In this document: positions 1-10,536 of the stretch, piece after piece | Numbering within the stretch: position 1 is the stretch's first letter | Layout of the letters: each line of letters opens with the position of its first letter | DNA from: Pomphorhynchus laevis | Lineage: Eukaryota; Acanthocephala; Palaeacanthocephala; Echinorhynchida; Pomphorhynchidae | NCBI GenBank assembly: GCA_012934845.2 | Contig: WNNJ02002030.1 | Location: 1-64,000 of the forward strand | Length of the DNA stretch: 64,000 nucleotides | Direction: 5' to 3' | Notes under the pieces: model-generated | What the model was told of the DNA's origin: nothing | Databases searched by the model: none | Seen by the model: the letters and a program-made list of their open reading frames with translations, nothing else | Translations under genes and position numbers: made by a program

Positions 1-762
1 AAATTACTATTTTATTATTTATTATGAAGATGCTAACAGAAGTTAGCCAAATATCAAAAATAATTTCCTCTTTTATTTGATCCAGCTCCAATAATTATTT
101 ATCAATAATGGATCAGTATCAATTATTCAAAATATAATTTTTGTAATTGTGATTACATATCTTGATTTTATACGAAAATAATATTTATTTTAATAAATAA
201 TGTATTAAATATTATTGTAATAAAATATTATATTTTGCTAATAATAAATACATATAAATATATTTTAATATTCAATATTATAATATAATATTATAAAATA
301 AATTTTATAATAACAAACCAGTAATTTATAATGGATATTCATTGTCAGTTGAATGTTTTCAAGCAATTATAAATTCTGCAGCTATTATCTGGCTTTTGTA
401 ACTGTTATCTTATGATGGAGAATATAACAACTTTGACTTCATTAAAATACAAAATCAAATCCATCAAAACAAGTTCGTCAAAACAAGTTTATCTAACTCC
501 TTATTAACAAAATCCTTTTTAAAATCCTGATTACAATTAAATATTCCTAATGATGACAAATTTGCTATGGTCATCTGAATGATACCCGGATGATAATTTT
601 CTAGGTTATTTTTATAAAGTATTCTAGGTAATAATTTTTTAGATCGTGTTGCAAACACATGTTTATGATTAAAGAAGAGAACAGAATAAAATCCTTACGT
701 TTCACATTTAATATTATTTCTAAAATTTGATTTTGTTTTTAATTCTCCGTCATTTACGATAC
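1..762. other. AT-rich non-coding edge
   Basis: This stretch is very AT-rich and has no convincing coding exon. A 64-codon minus-strand reading frame at 464-658 matches no family I know. Bases from about 650 to 722 resemble the end of the 315-bp repeat unit found further right (the same run ending in a TTTCAC-like box), so the array once reached or straddled this point. Confidence 0.4.
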
Positions 763-1050
763 TTACATAATTGGTTTCACAACACATTGTTTACTCACCT
801 TCGGTATTTCTAGATTATTCGTAATCAATATTTCATGTGGTCCTAAGCCATCCCGATTTGAACACTTTATGGCAGCACAATTTTGATATGTTATCCTAGC
901 TTTATGACATTTATATGATTTCCATACAGTAGACTGGCTATTCTTGTCATAACATCTTATCACAGCAGTTGGTTTACCAAGAGGCATTCTTCCGTTGTAA
1001 TCAGTATTTTTACTGATATTATCACTCAGGAGCCAGGTGATCTTTACCAT
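763..1050 (-). CDS. Exon with thrombospondin-1-like cysteine spacing (partial gene)
   Basis: A 95-codon minus-strand open frame ends in a stop at 763. Its middle has four cysteines spaced roughly C-x14-C-x9-C-x4-C, with V/W and Q residues between them. This resembles the second half of ADAMTS- or papilin-type TSP1 modules, which are extracellular. No signal peptide, membrane segment or second module is visible. The first codons may belong to an exon whose upstream partner lies outside the recognisable sequence, and no splice sites could be fixed. The frame sits between a repeat remnant (650-722) and the 315-bp array (from 1072), so it could itself be part of a repeated unit. The family call is tentative; the fold is inferred from cysteine spacing alone. 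Confidence 0.35.
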   Translation of the reverse strand: MVKITWLLSDNISKNTDYNGRMPLGKPTAVIRCYDKNSQSTVWKSYKCHKARITYQNCAAIKCSNRDGLGPHEILITNNLEIPKVSKQCVVKPIM

Positions 1051-1071
1051 ACCAAAATCTTAAAATGGTTA

Positions 1072-1740
1072 CCAGCTCTAGAAATCTATTTCGAAATGTG
1101 TCAGCGGAGTAAGGAGTTTACAAATTCACAGGAAAGTTTCGTGTAATTTTTCAACGACTAGCTGAATTCTCTATATACAATCCAAGTATTACAGCATGTT
1201 GAAACGTAAGTGATCAATGCATGATCCCTGATAATCAAGTGAGTACTAACGTCGGCGAAGGATGATGTTAGTGGTTAGGTCATGTTGCAACTGGTTCGTG
1301 ACGATATTCGTACACTAGTTTGCAGACGCATGTTTAGTATTAAAGAAAAGAGCAGTATAACATCCTTACATTTCACATATTAATGACCTGCTCTAGAAAT
1401 CTATTATGAAATGTGTCAGACCGGTAAAGAGTCTACAAATTCGCAGGAAAGTGTCGTGCAATTTTTCAACGACTTGCTGGATTCTATATAGACCATCCAA
1501 GTATTACAGCATGTTAAAACGTTAGTGCTCAGGGCCCGCGCCCAGAACATCCACTGAGTACTATCGTTTGCACATGACGATGTTTGTAGTTAGATTGTAT
1601 GTCATCTGGTTCGTGACAATAATAGTACACTAGTTTGCAGACAAATTTTTAGGATATAAGCATAGAACAGCATAACAGTTTTACATTTCAAAGATTAAAT
1701 GAACTGCTATAAAAATCCTTTTCGATTTAGTTCATTCCTA
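1072..1740. repeat. 315-bp tandem repeat, two units plus a partial third
   Basis: The starts at 1072, 1387 and 1702 share a GCTCTAGAAATC-like opening and are spaced exactly 315 bp apart. Units one and two align over their whole length, including a shared ACTAGTTTGCAGAC block near their ends. The third is cut off before the WARS2 start. A remnant of an earlier unit lies at about 650-722. Confidence 0.8.
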
Positions 1741-1885
1741 AACTTTTCCTGATTCTGAAATTTATTAAACAATAATAGCCAACGAGACATTGGAAATAAA
1801 AATTCTCTTTGTTTTTTAGTAATAAAGACTACTCTTTAGTCATTTATTGCTTTCGTCTGTTCACATATCTTTAGTAGTTGTTTAG

Positions 1886-4800
1886 ATGAAACGAGTTTTT
1901 ACAGGAATTCAGCCAACAGGTGTTCCTCATATTGGCCATTATTTTGGTGTTATTTCGCAATTGATTTCGATGCAGTATAACAATATCAGACCCATAGTAA
2001 TGATTGCCGATTTACATTCATTGACCTCCGGAGTATTTAAGGACCACGATTATGATATAAGGTATATATATCCAGTAGATTTATATCTAATAACTTAAAT
2101 TATTATCCATTAGATAATTTAGCTATTATCCATTGTTATATCAATGATTACAAATTTATGTTTCCAAAATTGTTAAATTTATGTAAATTTTAAAATGATA
2201 CAATTCCGCGAGATTTTTGTTAGTCATTTTAGCCAGACGCGGAAGAACAACGAAAAACACTGCTAGATACCGTTTCGTCATCACTATGACTTTTCAGTGT
2301 CAGTTCCTTAACACTGCTAAAATGCAGAGGATGACTAGCAGACGGCTCAACGATTCATGTGAATGATGTATTAGAAAACCTCTAGTAACATTATCATTGA
2401 GTGCTGAACCAGCACTACCGCTTCACCAAATAGGATCATTAGCGCAAATGCACTGGCAAATGCCAACCCAAGGTATCTATAGTATGGGCTAACTTCTAAT
2501 GTGAATTTTAAAATGATACCATTCCGCGTGAATTTTGTTAGTCATTTTTAACCAGACGCGGAGGAACGACGAAAAACACTGCTAGATGTTAATCATGCGA
2601 AAAACATAATTCGTTGATAAAGCCGTCTGCTAGTCCTCCTCTGCATCAAGCAGTGGGAGGGAACTGTCATCTAGCAGTGTTTTTCGTCGTTCTTCCGCGT
2701 CTGGCTAAAAATGACTAACAAAATTCACGCGGATTGGTATCACTCTCGTTTTGATGTTTTTATGTTTCCAAAATTCACACCAACAACGCAGATCTGTTTT
2801 ATTCCTAAAAAATCAATTTTATGCTCTTGTATCTAAAAATTAAATATAAAATTGTTGTTATGAACTAAAGAATTATGCAGATAGTCAACTATCACTTGAT
2901 TTAATTATTAAATCAAGTGGGTTAATTATTAAATCAAGTGATTGATTTAACTAAATCAATCCCTTTTGTATTTAAAATTCGATCGCTTTTGTTCTTTTTG
3001 TAAAGGTTAATAGTGATTTTACTAACTTTCTAAAGTACAACTTGTAAGCGATAATTTTATTCATCATTCACAGATTGATTTAAATGTTAATTCTAAAGCT
3101 ACAGTAATAGTTTTATTTTTTCAATTTCATACTTATTCGTTATGAAAGGTAATACTTTTAAATTTATTAAAAGGTCGTTATTGGTGTCATTTGAGTTAAT
3201 CGTCAAGTTAACATCTTGACTACATCTTAGAATACAATCAATTTATTAATTTTAATAATAATTTTAATTATTATTAAATAATAATTTGGAATTTTAATTT
3301 TAAAATTTAATATTAAATATTTGAATAATTAAGTATTTTAATTTTAATGATAATTCATAATTTTAATTTTAAAATTTATTTTATTAATTTTTTATTTTTA
3401 TTTTAGTTTTTAAATTTTATATTTAATTTATTGCTTGGCTATTTGAATTTTTATATACCAAAACTCGTTTGAATAAGTAACAAAATTATCTGATCTCTGA
3501 TAATTATCTTAATTACCATAATATATGATACATAATCTACAGAATTATCATTATTATGATATGATATTATATAAAATTTATATATAATTAATTAAATTAA
3601 TTATATAATTATATAATTAATTTTATTATATTAATAAAATTAACAGTTTAAAGACTACTGTAATTATACCTAAAAAACTATTGTAAAACTTTAAATGATG
3701 TTTAGTATTTCAGTATGTAATTAAAATAAAATATGCTTCTTTTTAATTTAGTATTTTAATACATAATTTCTTTTTATGTAAAATATTTTAAAGGTATTTC
3801 GTAAAATTTATATAAATGTCATACTGATTACATCATTATATGTTATATTTATTTTAAAAATTAATAACCTTTTATAATTATAATATCTGCTTTCGTTTTT
3901 TATTAATTATGTTACAAATTTGCAGTTTTTAAAAGTAGTCATTTAAATGTTAACATTTTTGAATATTATTTAGCATTAAATCATTAATAATTTTATAGTT
4001 AATACATGACATCGCTTGGGGATTGTGGAAAAGAAGACGACACATCATTTTTAACGTGAATATAGCTGTAATTATAATATTTTCAGTTGTTGAATAAATT
4101 AGAATTTAAAAAAGTTAATATAATTATAGTATTTTTATTCAAAAAGATTTGGGACTTAATTTGCGAATTTAATTTGTATTCGATAAATAATAAATTTAAA
4201 TTATTTATTTATAAATTACAAATTTAACTAATTTAATTTTTAAAAAGATAAAATAAAGAGATTTTCTATTTCGCTTTTGTAGGCTTGTAAGCACACAGTC
4301 TGTGTGCATTTGCCACATTAAAAAACCTTTATATTTTATAAGAAAATACAAAATTATTATTAAAAATAACAAATGATAAATTCAATTGTTGCAATTATTT
4401 TTTAGACGTAGAAGCAGATTATTAACAGCTGCCTTGCTTGCATCTGGAGTCGATCCTCTAAAGACAACCATCTACAGACAATCAGATGTAATCAAATAAG
4501 AGAAAGTTTCTTAAATTTCAAAGAATACTTAGATATCAGCACATTCAGAGTTATTCTGGATACTGTGCAACTTTGTGAATATATCTAAAGTCGCTTCGGT
4601 ACCAACTTATCAGGTAAATGACTTAATTTATCAGTATTTGTACTCTGCCTAACAACAGGATGTTAAACAAAACGATTCTGTAAGTATGGGTCGATTTGCG
4701 TATGCCGTTCTACAGGCTGCAGACATTCTTCTTCTAAGGTACAATATACGAAATCTAAATTTCAAGTAGCAAGAAAAATCAATAATTTGAACATATAAGA

Positions 4801-7800
4801 TTTTTGAGATAAGAATTTTGACTTTGATATATTTGATATACAAATTTAGTTGAATTCTTAACACTTGTATATTTGCTTCGATAAATAAGCCCGTATTATA
4901 AAAACATTTGATTCTTATAATTTCATTATTTTGATTTTTAACGAATATTATTTTATATATTATTTTACATTCATAAATTAAATCATTAAGTTATCATTAA
5001 TTCATTATAAATCGTATAACTCTTAAGTGACTTACATGTGTGGTCACTAATAATTTATTAAGTTGTTTTTATAATTATAATTTAAAATATTACTAATAAT
5101 TTTATAATTAATACTTATATAATTTTACATTATTTAAGTTAACTATAAATCTTATAAATTTCAACACTTTTAATAAATTAATAACTAATTAAAAAATGTA
5201 TTTCATATTAAAAAATATATATTTTTATTTATTATTGTACTTTTTATTGTACTTTTTTAGCCTTTTGTACAATAATGAATTTTTGACAATAGAGGCCCAT
5301 TTGAGGGAACCTTCCTTTTGTTGTGGATTCTAATAAATTAGTTTTAAAAAAACTAATAATTAATTTTAAAAAAATTTATTATTAGTTTTAATAAATAGCT
5401 AATTAATAACTAATAATTTTATAATTTGAATCTTTATTTATTATTTAATATTTTTTAACTTTTATAAATTATAATTGTCTAAATGTTTGTACGTTCATTT
5501 TAAAAGCACTACAAGTTAATGCTTTTAAAATATAACCTCTGAACTAAATAAAAAATAGATTTTTAACAAATTTAAAATTAAATAAGCAACAATTGTTAAT
5601 GATTTCTTTTAAATTTTTCGATCAACCCGTCTTTGTCGTTTATCTATAAATGAACCTTCTTTTAAATTAAGATACTTATTTAGTCCAACTGCATTCAATT
5701 AATCAAATCTGCTACTAGTTCCCCAATATTAGTAGATTAAAGAAATAAAAATGTCATTTTTAATTATGACGTCATTATTTATGATGTTATTATGTATCTG
5801 TAAAGTTATTGATTATTTGTATTTTCATAAATGAAGGCTAATGTTCGTTTTAGATGCGGTATTATTTAAGGAGCAATTGTGAATAAGTTTTATTTCCCTT
5901 TGTAATTCCAAATAGTAGTTTAGAGCAACGGATATTCCTATCGGTAAAGATCAAATCCCACATATTGAACTTTGTCGAGATATTGCAGCAAAGTTTAACA
6001 AACGATGCTCTACTGATGTATTTAAAATACCTACACCCATTATTGGTGAGCTACTGATAAGTCATTCTTTTATTTAAAGTTATTATTAACTTCTTTCAAA
6101 CATGTTTTTTAATGTACATTTTAAATTCAAAAAGATTAACTTTCAAAAATGGTTTTTATATTTATTTTATCGATTATTTGATTTCCTTAATTATATAAGC
6201 AAATATGCAATCATTTTATAAGAAAAATAATTATTTTTGAAGACGTCTCAAGGCAAAACGTTAATTGAAGAATTAATATCTATTTTTGTTAGTAGAAACC
6301 AATAAGGCTTTTAAGTTGGTGTCCTGTCATATCTAGCATATCTAGCTTTCATATATTTTGATCGTAAAACAAAAAAACAGGAGAGACAAATATTTCTTTA
6401 TTATAAACTTTCGCCGCTCGGTATCGTAGAAAAATTGTGTGTTTAAGCTATTAATTAAGCTGCTAAAGTTGTTTTTATAAAAAGATCTATAAATAGATCT
6501 TGAATCCGATTAGCTCTTTGTTTAAAGGAGTTTATCTTTTAAAGGCTACCACTTTGTCATGGTAGTGTTGAAATTGTTCTAAATTGTTTTATTCGTTTAA
6601 TTAGATTGTAATTTGATTGATTTAACTAATTATATATTATAATCATCTATCCTAAGTGATTATTTTGGATATACACTGACACAATTCATCTTCTGAATTA
6701 TATTTTCTGCTAAATTGTGAAAATTTCAAACAAAAATATAATTTCGTCATTTAAATCTTTTTCAAATCTTTTTTAATGGCTAACTGATAGGTCTGGAATA
6801 ATAACGAAATAATAATCCCCATGACAGTAGGGTTTATTTATTCTATTTAATTTTAAAGATAACAAGAGAGTTTTGTAATATTTTGTTAATATTATAATTT
6901 ATGCTAAATTTGAAATGAATTTAACTATTTATTTTATATTATTTAATAATTACTTATTTAATTCTTTTTATAATTTAGCAATAAAATTTCTTATTTTCAT
7001 TACAGTTAATTTGATGCATTTAGTTATCAACATCCAGATTTTTAAATTTGCTATCAAAATATTAATGTAATGTTTTTGATATTAAAATCGTTTTCCGTAA
7101 AAATGACGTGGGCATTCGATTTTGATTTTTTATGCAGTCATTTTTATTTGTAACACCTTCTTAGACTACTGTTCCACGATCTTTTACTAGTTAGAAACCA
7201 CCAGTATTAAAATCATTGTTTTGTCTAGAGTTAACGGTTGTAACCTTTAAAATGTTGTTATCAAATCATATCATTTGTATTGTTATTTGAAAGAGAAAAT
7301 AAAACGCATCAATCGAAATTAGTTAATTTTCTCTTTTACTGAATCTGATAAATAGCCTAAAACTCGAGATTTCGTAATTGCTATTTTAGTGTTTCGAAGT
7401 ATCGACAAATATCCTTAGACAGACTGTACTATACATAAATACATGGTGTCAGAGTTGAAACATCAATAAAGTTTATTCAACAGTAAAATATCTTATCTAG
7501 CATTTAGATGACTTTAAAACAATGTATTATCTTTATTTGTTTAGACGACGAGTATTGTTGTTGCTTAAAGAGCTTGCGTGATCCTTCAAAGAAAATGTCA
7601 AAGTCTGATCCAGACAGAAATTCTTGCGTCTTTCTTTCAGATACTAACCTGGAAATTGAAAGAAAAGTACGACTAGCATTGACAGATTCCTTGCCTAACA
7701 TCACATTTGACTTGAAACAAAGACCAGCTTTACACAATCTGTTAACGATAGAAAAAATGCTTACAGGAAAGTCACAAGAGGATCTTCATTACGAATCTAT

Positions 7801-7984
7801 ACAACAACTAAAGCAGTCATTGACGATGAATTTAACTAATCTAATTGAACCAATTCGGACGCGAATTGAATCGTATGATAGTCGATATTTGGAAGGAGTC
7901 CTGCTATCCGGTCGTGCTTTTGTCAGCAAGCTAGTAACTGAAACGATGTCAACTGTTAGAAGAGCACTTGGTTATGAATTATGA
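1886..7984 (+). CDS. WARS2: Mitochondrial tryptophan--tRNA ligase, six exons
   Basis: This class I aminoacyl-tRNA synthetase charges tRNA-Trp; the bacterial-type form serves mitochondria. Exons are 1886-2061, 4406-4487, 4533-4613, 4659-4738, 5924-6045 and 7545-7984. All junctions are GT-AG and in phase, giving 326 residues (human WARS2 is about 360). The signature HIGH is exact at residues 15-18 and KMSKS lies early in the last exon, preceded by SLRDPS as in WARS2. QSD...AHSELFWIL and LQAADILL also match the bacterial TrpRS core. Introns 2 and 3 are only 45 bp each. Intron 1 holds a repeat (2205-2745) and otherwise AT-rich DNA; introns 4 and 5 show nothing recognisable. ATG 1886 directly follows an in-frame TAG and there is no transit peptide. 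The TTGTTTAG before it looks like a 3' splice site, so an upstream leader exon is likely. Confidence 0.9.
2205..2745. repeat. Composite repeat in WARS2 intron 1, hammerhead-like core
   Basis: A block ending in CCAGACGCGGA occurs at about 2205-2265 and again at about 2505-2585 in the same direction, and inverted at about 2655-2745, so the element has arms facing each other. The middle shares sequence with the repeat at 15.3 kb (a GCAGAGGA block and a CTTCACCAAA-GGATCATTAGC block). On the minus strand at 2272-2297 a CTGAAAA box, a 5-bp hairpin (GTCAT/ATGAC, 4-nt loop) and GAAAC follow each other as in a hammerhead core, although the box departs from CTGANGA. Two other copies carry CGTC where a cleavage site would be expected. 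Confidence 0.65.
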
Positions 7985-8489
7985 CTAGTCTGGATTTATA
8001 TTTAGCCTGTAGAAATTTTGAAACTTTAAAAAATTGTTTATTTCGTTATAAATCAAAATTTATTAATTAAGGGATGTTGTTGACGATATGGCGCATCGTT
8101 CTCCCTTAAGATTTCTAATAAATGTAGATAATTGTCTTTAGTTTGTAAAAAATACGACGAATGTGTCGATATTTGCTTATGCTAAGATAATAAAAAGGTA
8201 TCGATTTAAAAATTGTTTTATTTACAAAACAACAACCATAGTTTATTTTAGGAAACTAATTCTGAATGGTTAAATCAATGTATTTTAAACATTATATTAA
8301 AAAATTAATTATAAAGTTTTTACCGTGAAATGCTTAGAAAAAATAATAGTCACAATTCAAATTAATGTTATACTATTTATTTTTAAAAGTTATTTTATAT
8401 TTAAAAAATTAAAAATGCTAAGCTGTAAGAAACTGAATTAAAGATTGTGTGTGATAAAGCAAAATCATCACTAAATTTGATTAATAGCT
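7985..8489. other. Intergenic, WARS2 3' region
   Basis: This is AT-rich sequence after the WARS2 stop with several possible poly(A) signals (AATAAA-like at about 8116 and 8188). No gene or named repeat was seen before the transposon's target duplication at 8490. Confidence 0.5.
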
Positions 8490-8510
8490 AAAACTTCGGT
8501 GCATGCACGT

Positions 8511-8605
8511 TAGACGTCGGTTTTGAAAATAGACGTCGGTTTTGAAAATAGACGTCGGTTTTGAAAATAGACGTCGGTTTTGAAAATAGACGTCGGTTTT
8601 GAAAA
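8511..8605. repeat. Five 19-bp repeats in the left Merlin end
   Basis: Five near-perfect head-to-tail copies of a 19-bp unit containing GACGTCGG lie just inside the left terminus. The right end has two copies in inverted orientation (9612-9649). Such repeats could bind the transposase; that role is inferred. Confidence 0.9.
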
Positions 8606-8631
8606 TTCTAAAAAAAGACAAAAAGAATTTA

Positions 8632-9593
8632 TTATAAAAGGGTCAAAAATGTATTAAAACGTTTTGATTTTTCAATTTTATGTTCCCAAATGAATTGAAT
8701 TAGATATTCGGAGTGTTGTTCCTTCGAAATTCCTGGTTTCTCTCGTAGAAATTTTTTCGATAAAGACCACAAACCTTCGATTGTTTGTGTGTATAGTCCT
8801 ATCTTCAGGGTTAATAAAGTTAATAGAATGATTAACAGACCTATGATCATATGAAGAATTATTCTCTAAGGCTTTTGAATATGCTTTCCATTGGTCTGTT
8901 ATAATAATAGTATTTGGTAAAATATTATCATTTATAACTTGCCTCATTGTTTCTGCATTTCTATTTCTTACAGGCACTATAAAGGTCTTTTTCGAACCAC
9001 GTTCAACTGCTCCTACAAACCATTGACCGTCATTTAGTCGTCCTCTGTTATATTTTCTTTTGAAAAATAAACTTTCATCAATTTCGACAATTTTTTTTTG
9101 AACCATCGCTGTTCAAACCTCCTAATTTCTCGCTAGTGGAAGAAATATGATCACAAATTATCTCCCTGACAAGATCAACATATTCAGAAACAGTGTTTCT
9201 TGAGATTTCAAGTTCTCGAGCAATTTCACTCAAGGATATTCGATTCAAATACTTATAGAAAATAAAAAAAATTGTTCTCATAGGTAAACGTGAGCTTGAA
9301 AACAAACTATTATATCGAATAGAACATGAGAATCTACATGACCTCTTACATGTCCAAAAATACCCATCCAACGCATTTTTTCTTTTCTGATAGCACAAGT
9401 AGGTACCATCATCACATTTGGGACAAAGAACAAAATTTTTTAAAACGCCTATTCTGGTAAGAAATGAATTTTGAGTATCAAAATTCGAAAAAACACGGTT
9501 TAAATAACTCTCGGTTATGTTCAGATCCATCATTTCTTCTTGTGATAGAAAAGTCTCTTCATCAACAATTGTTCTTACTGATTTTCTAACCAT
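8632..9593 (-). pseudogene. Merlin / ISXO2-like DDE transposase, frame broken twice
   Basis: This is the transposase of the surrounding Merlin element. The N-terminal part (9593 to about 9078) has a CxxC...C...C zinc-binding region and a helix-turn-helix-like stretch (SLSEIARELEISRNTVSEYV). The second part (from 9106) starts the ISXO2-like catalytic fold with EIDES (first Asp) and IITDQW (second Asp). The third acidic residue, in TQTIEGLW, lies in another frame (8632-8850). The first frame change falls at a run of nine A (minus strand, 9091-9099). The second falls near 8795-8805. Both are one-base shifts, so they may be decay or sequencing error at homopolymers. Length and domain order are normal for the family, and all three acidic residues are present. 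Confidence 0.85.
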
Positions 9594-9670
9594 CTAAGGG
9601 GGGGTTAAAAATTTTCAAAACCGACGTCTATTTTCAAAACCGACGTCTAACGTGCATGCACCAAAACTTC

Positions 9671-10536
9671 TTTTAGCGAAGTTTTATGCAATCTTATTTA
9701 ATGAATTAATCAACTAAATGAATAAATAAACAATTAATACTATAATAAATATTAATAAACAATTAATAAACTAAATGCTATCTATTAATTGTTATTTAAT
9801 TCATTTCAAAATGTTTTTATATACAAATTTTTTTATTTAATTTAATTATATTAATAATACTTTTATGTGTGATTTAAATAAATAATTTATACTAATTGTT
9901 AATTATTCTTTTAAATAAAATCAAAATTATATAAATATAAATTCCATTATACTCAGTATATTATATATTATAGTATTATAGTATTATATATTATAGTATA
10001 TTATAGTATTATCAATTAATTATCAATTATTTCATTTTAAATAATAATTTATAACAAATAATTAAAAAATTAAATATTTTGAGTTATACTGGATTTGCCA
10101 GCAAAATTGATAGTTCACCAATGATTAACTATAAAATATATCTGACCCAAGCATAACATTCATGGAATAGATTGTCGACCGACCGAATTAGAGCATCCCG
10201 ACTTGAACTAATGAATAATAATTAATTAATAATTAATAATTATTTTAATTATTTCATTTCCATTATTAATTATTTTACAAATGACAGTTAGCTTAAACTA
10301 TAGCATTATATTTTATGTAAATTATTTTAATACAAATTATTAAAAGCTGGCATTTGTTTAAATTTAAATTCGTTTGTTTTTGTGTGCAATTACCCATCCT
10401 TTTGATAAAAACATTGAAATTCGATTTAAATTATTTAATTTAAAAAATAATTTTATGAAAATCGCAGAGTCTTCATTTTCAGAGGATTTAAGAAATGACA
10501 AATTGTGGCGAATAGTTTAAAAATAGCAGTACACAA
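9671..10536. other. AT-rich intergenic DNA before ACSF3
   Basis: This stretch consists of simple AT-rich runs, including a TATAGTATTA-rich patch at about 9955-10010. No exon, RNA gene or clear promoter motif was seen. Confidence 0.5.

Larger units (their letters stand above)
8490..9670 (-). mobile_element. Merlin-type DNA transposon with 8-bp target duplication
   Basis: The element spans 8498-9662 (1165 bp). Identical 8-bp copies of AAAACTTC flank it at 8490-8497 and 9663-9670, the target length known for Merlin. Its inverted ends begin GGTGCATGCACGTTAGACGTC. Just inside each end a 19-bp motif (TAGACGTCGG plus TTTTGAAAA) is tandemly repeated: five times at the left (8511-8605) and twice, inverted, at the right (9612-9649). 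A single transposase gene on the minus strand fills the interior. The perfect target duplication and matching ends suggest a fairly recent insertion between WARS2 and ACSF3. Confidence 0.93.

Noticed and set aside
464-658. A 64-codon minus-strand frame.
   Set aside because: No motif, AT-driven composition, and it overlaps the repeat remnant.
9091-9099. Programmed frameshifting at the A9 run in the Merlin transposase.
   Set aside because: Animal Merlin transposases are not known to use it, and a second frame change nearby points to ordinary decay or sequencing error.
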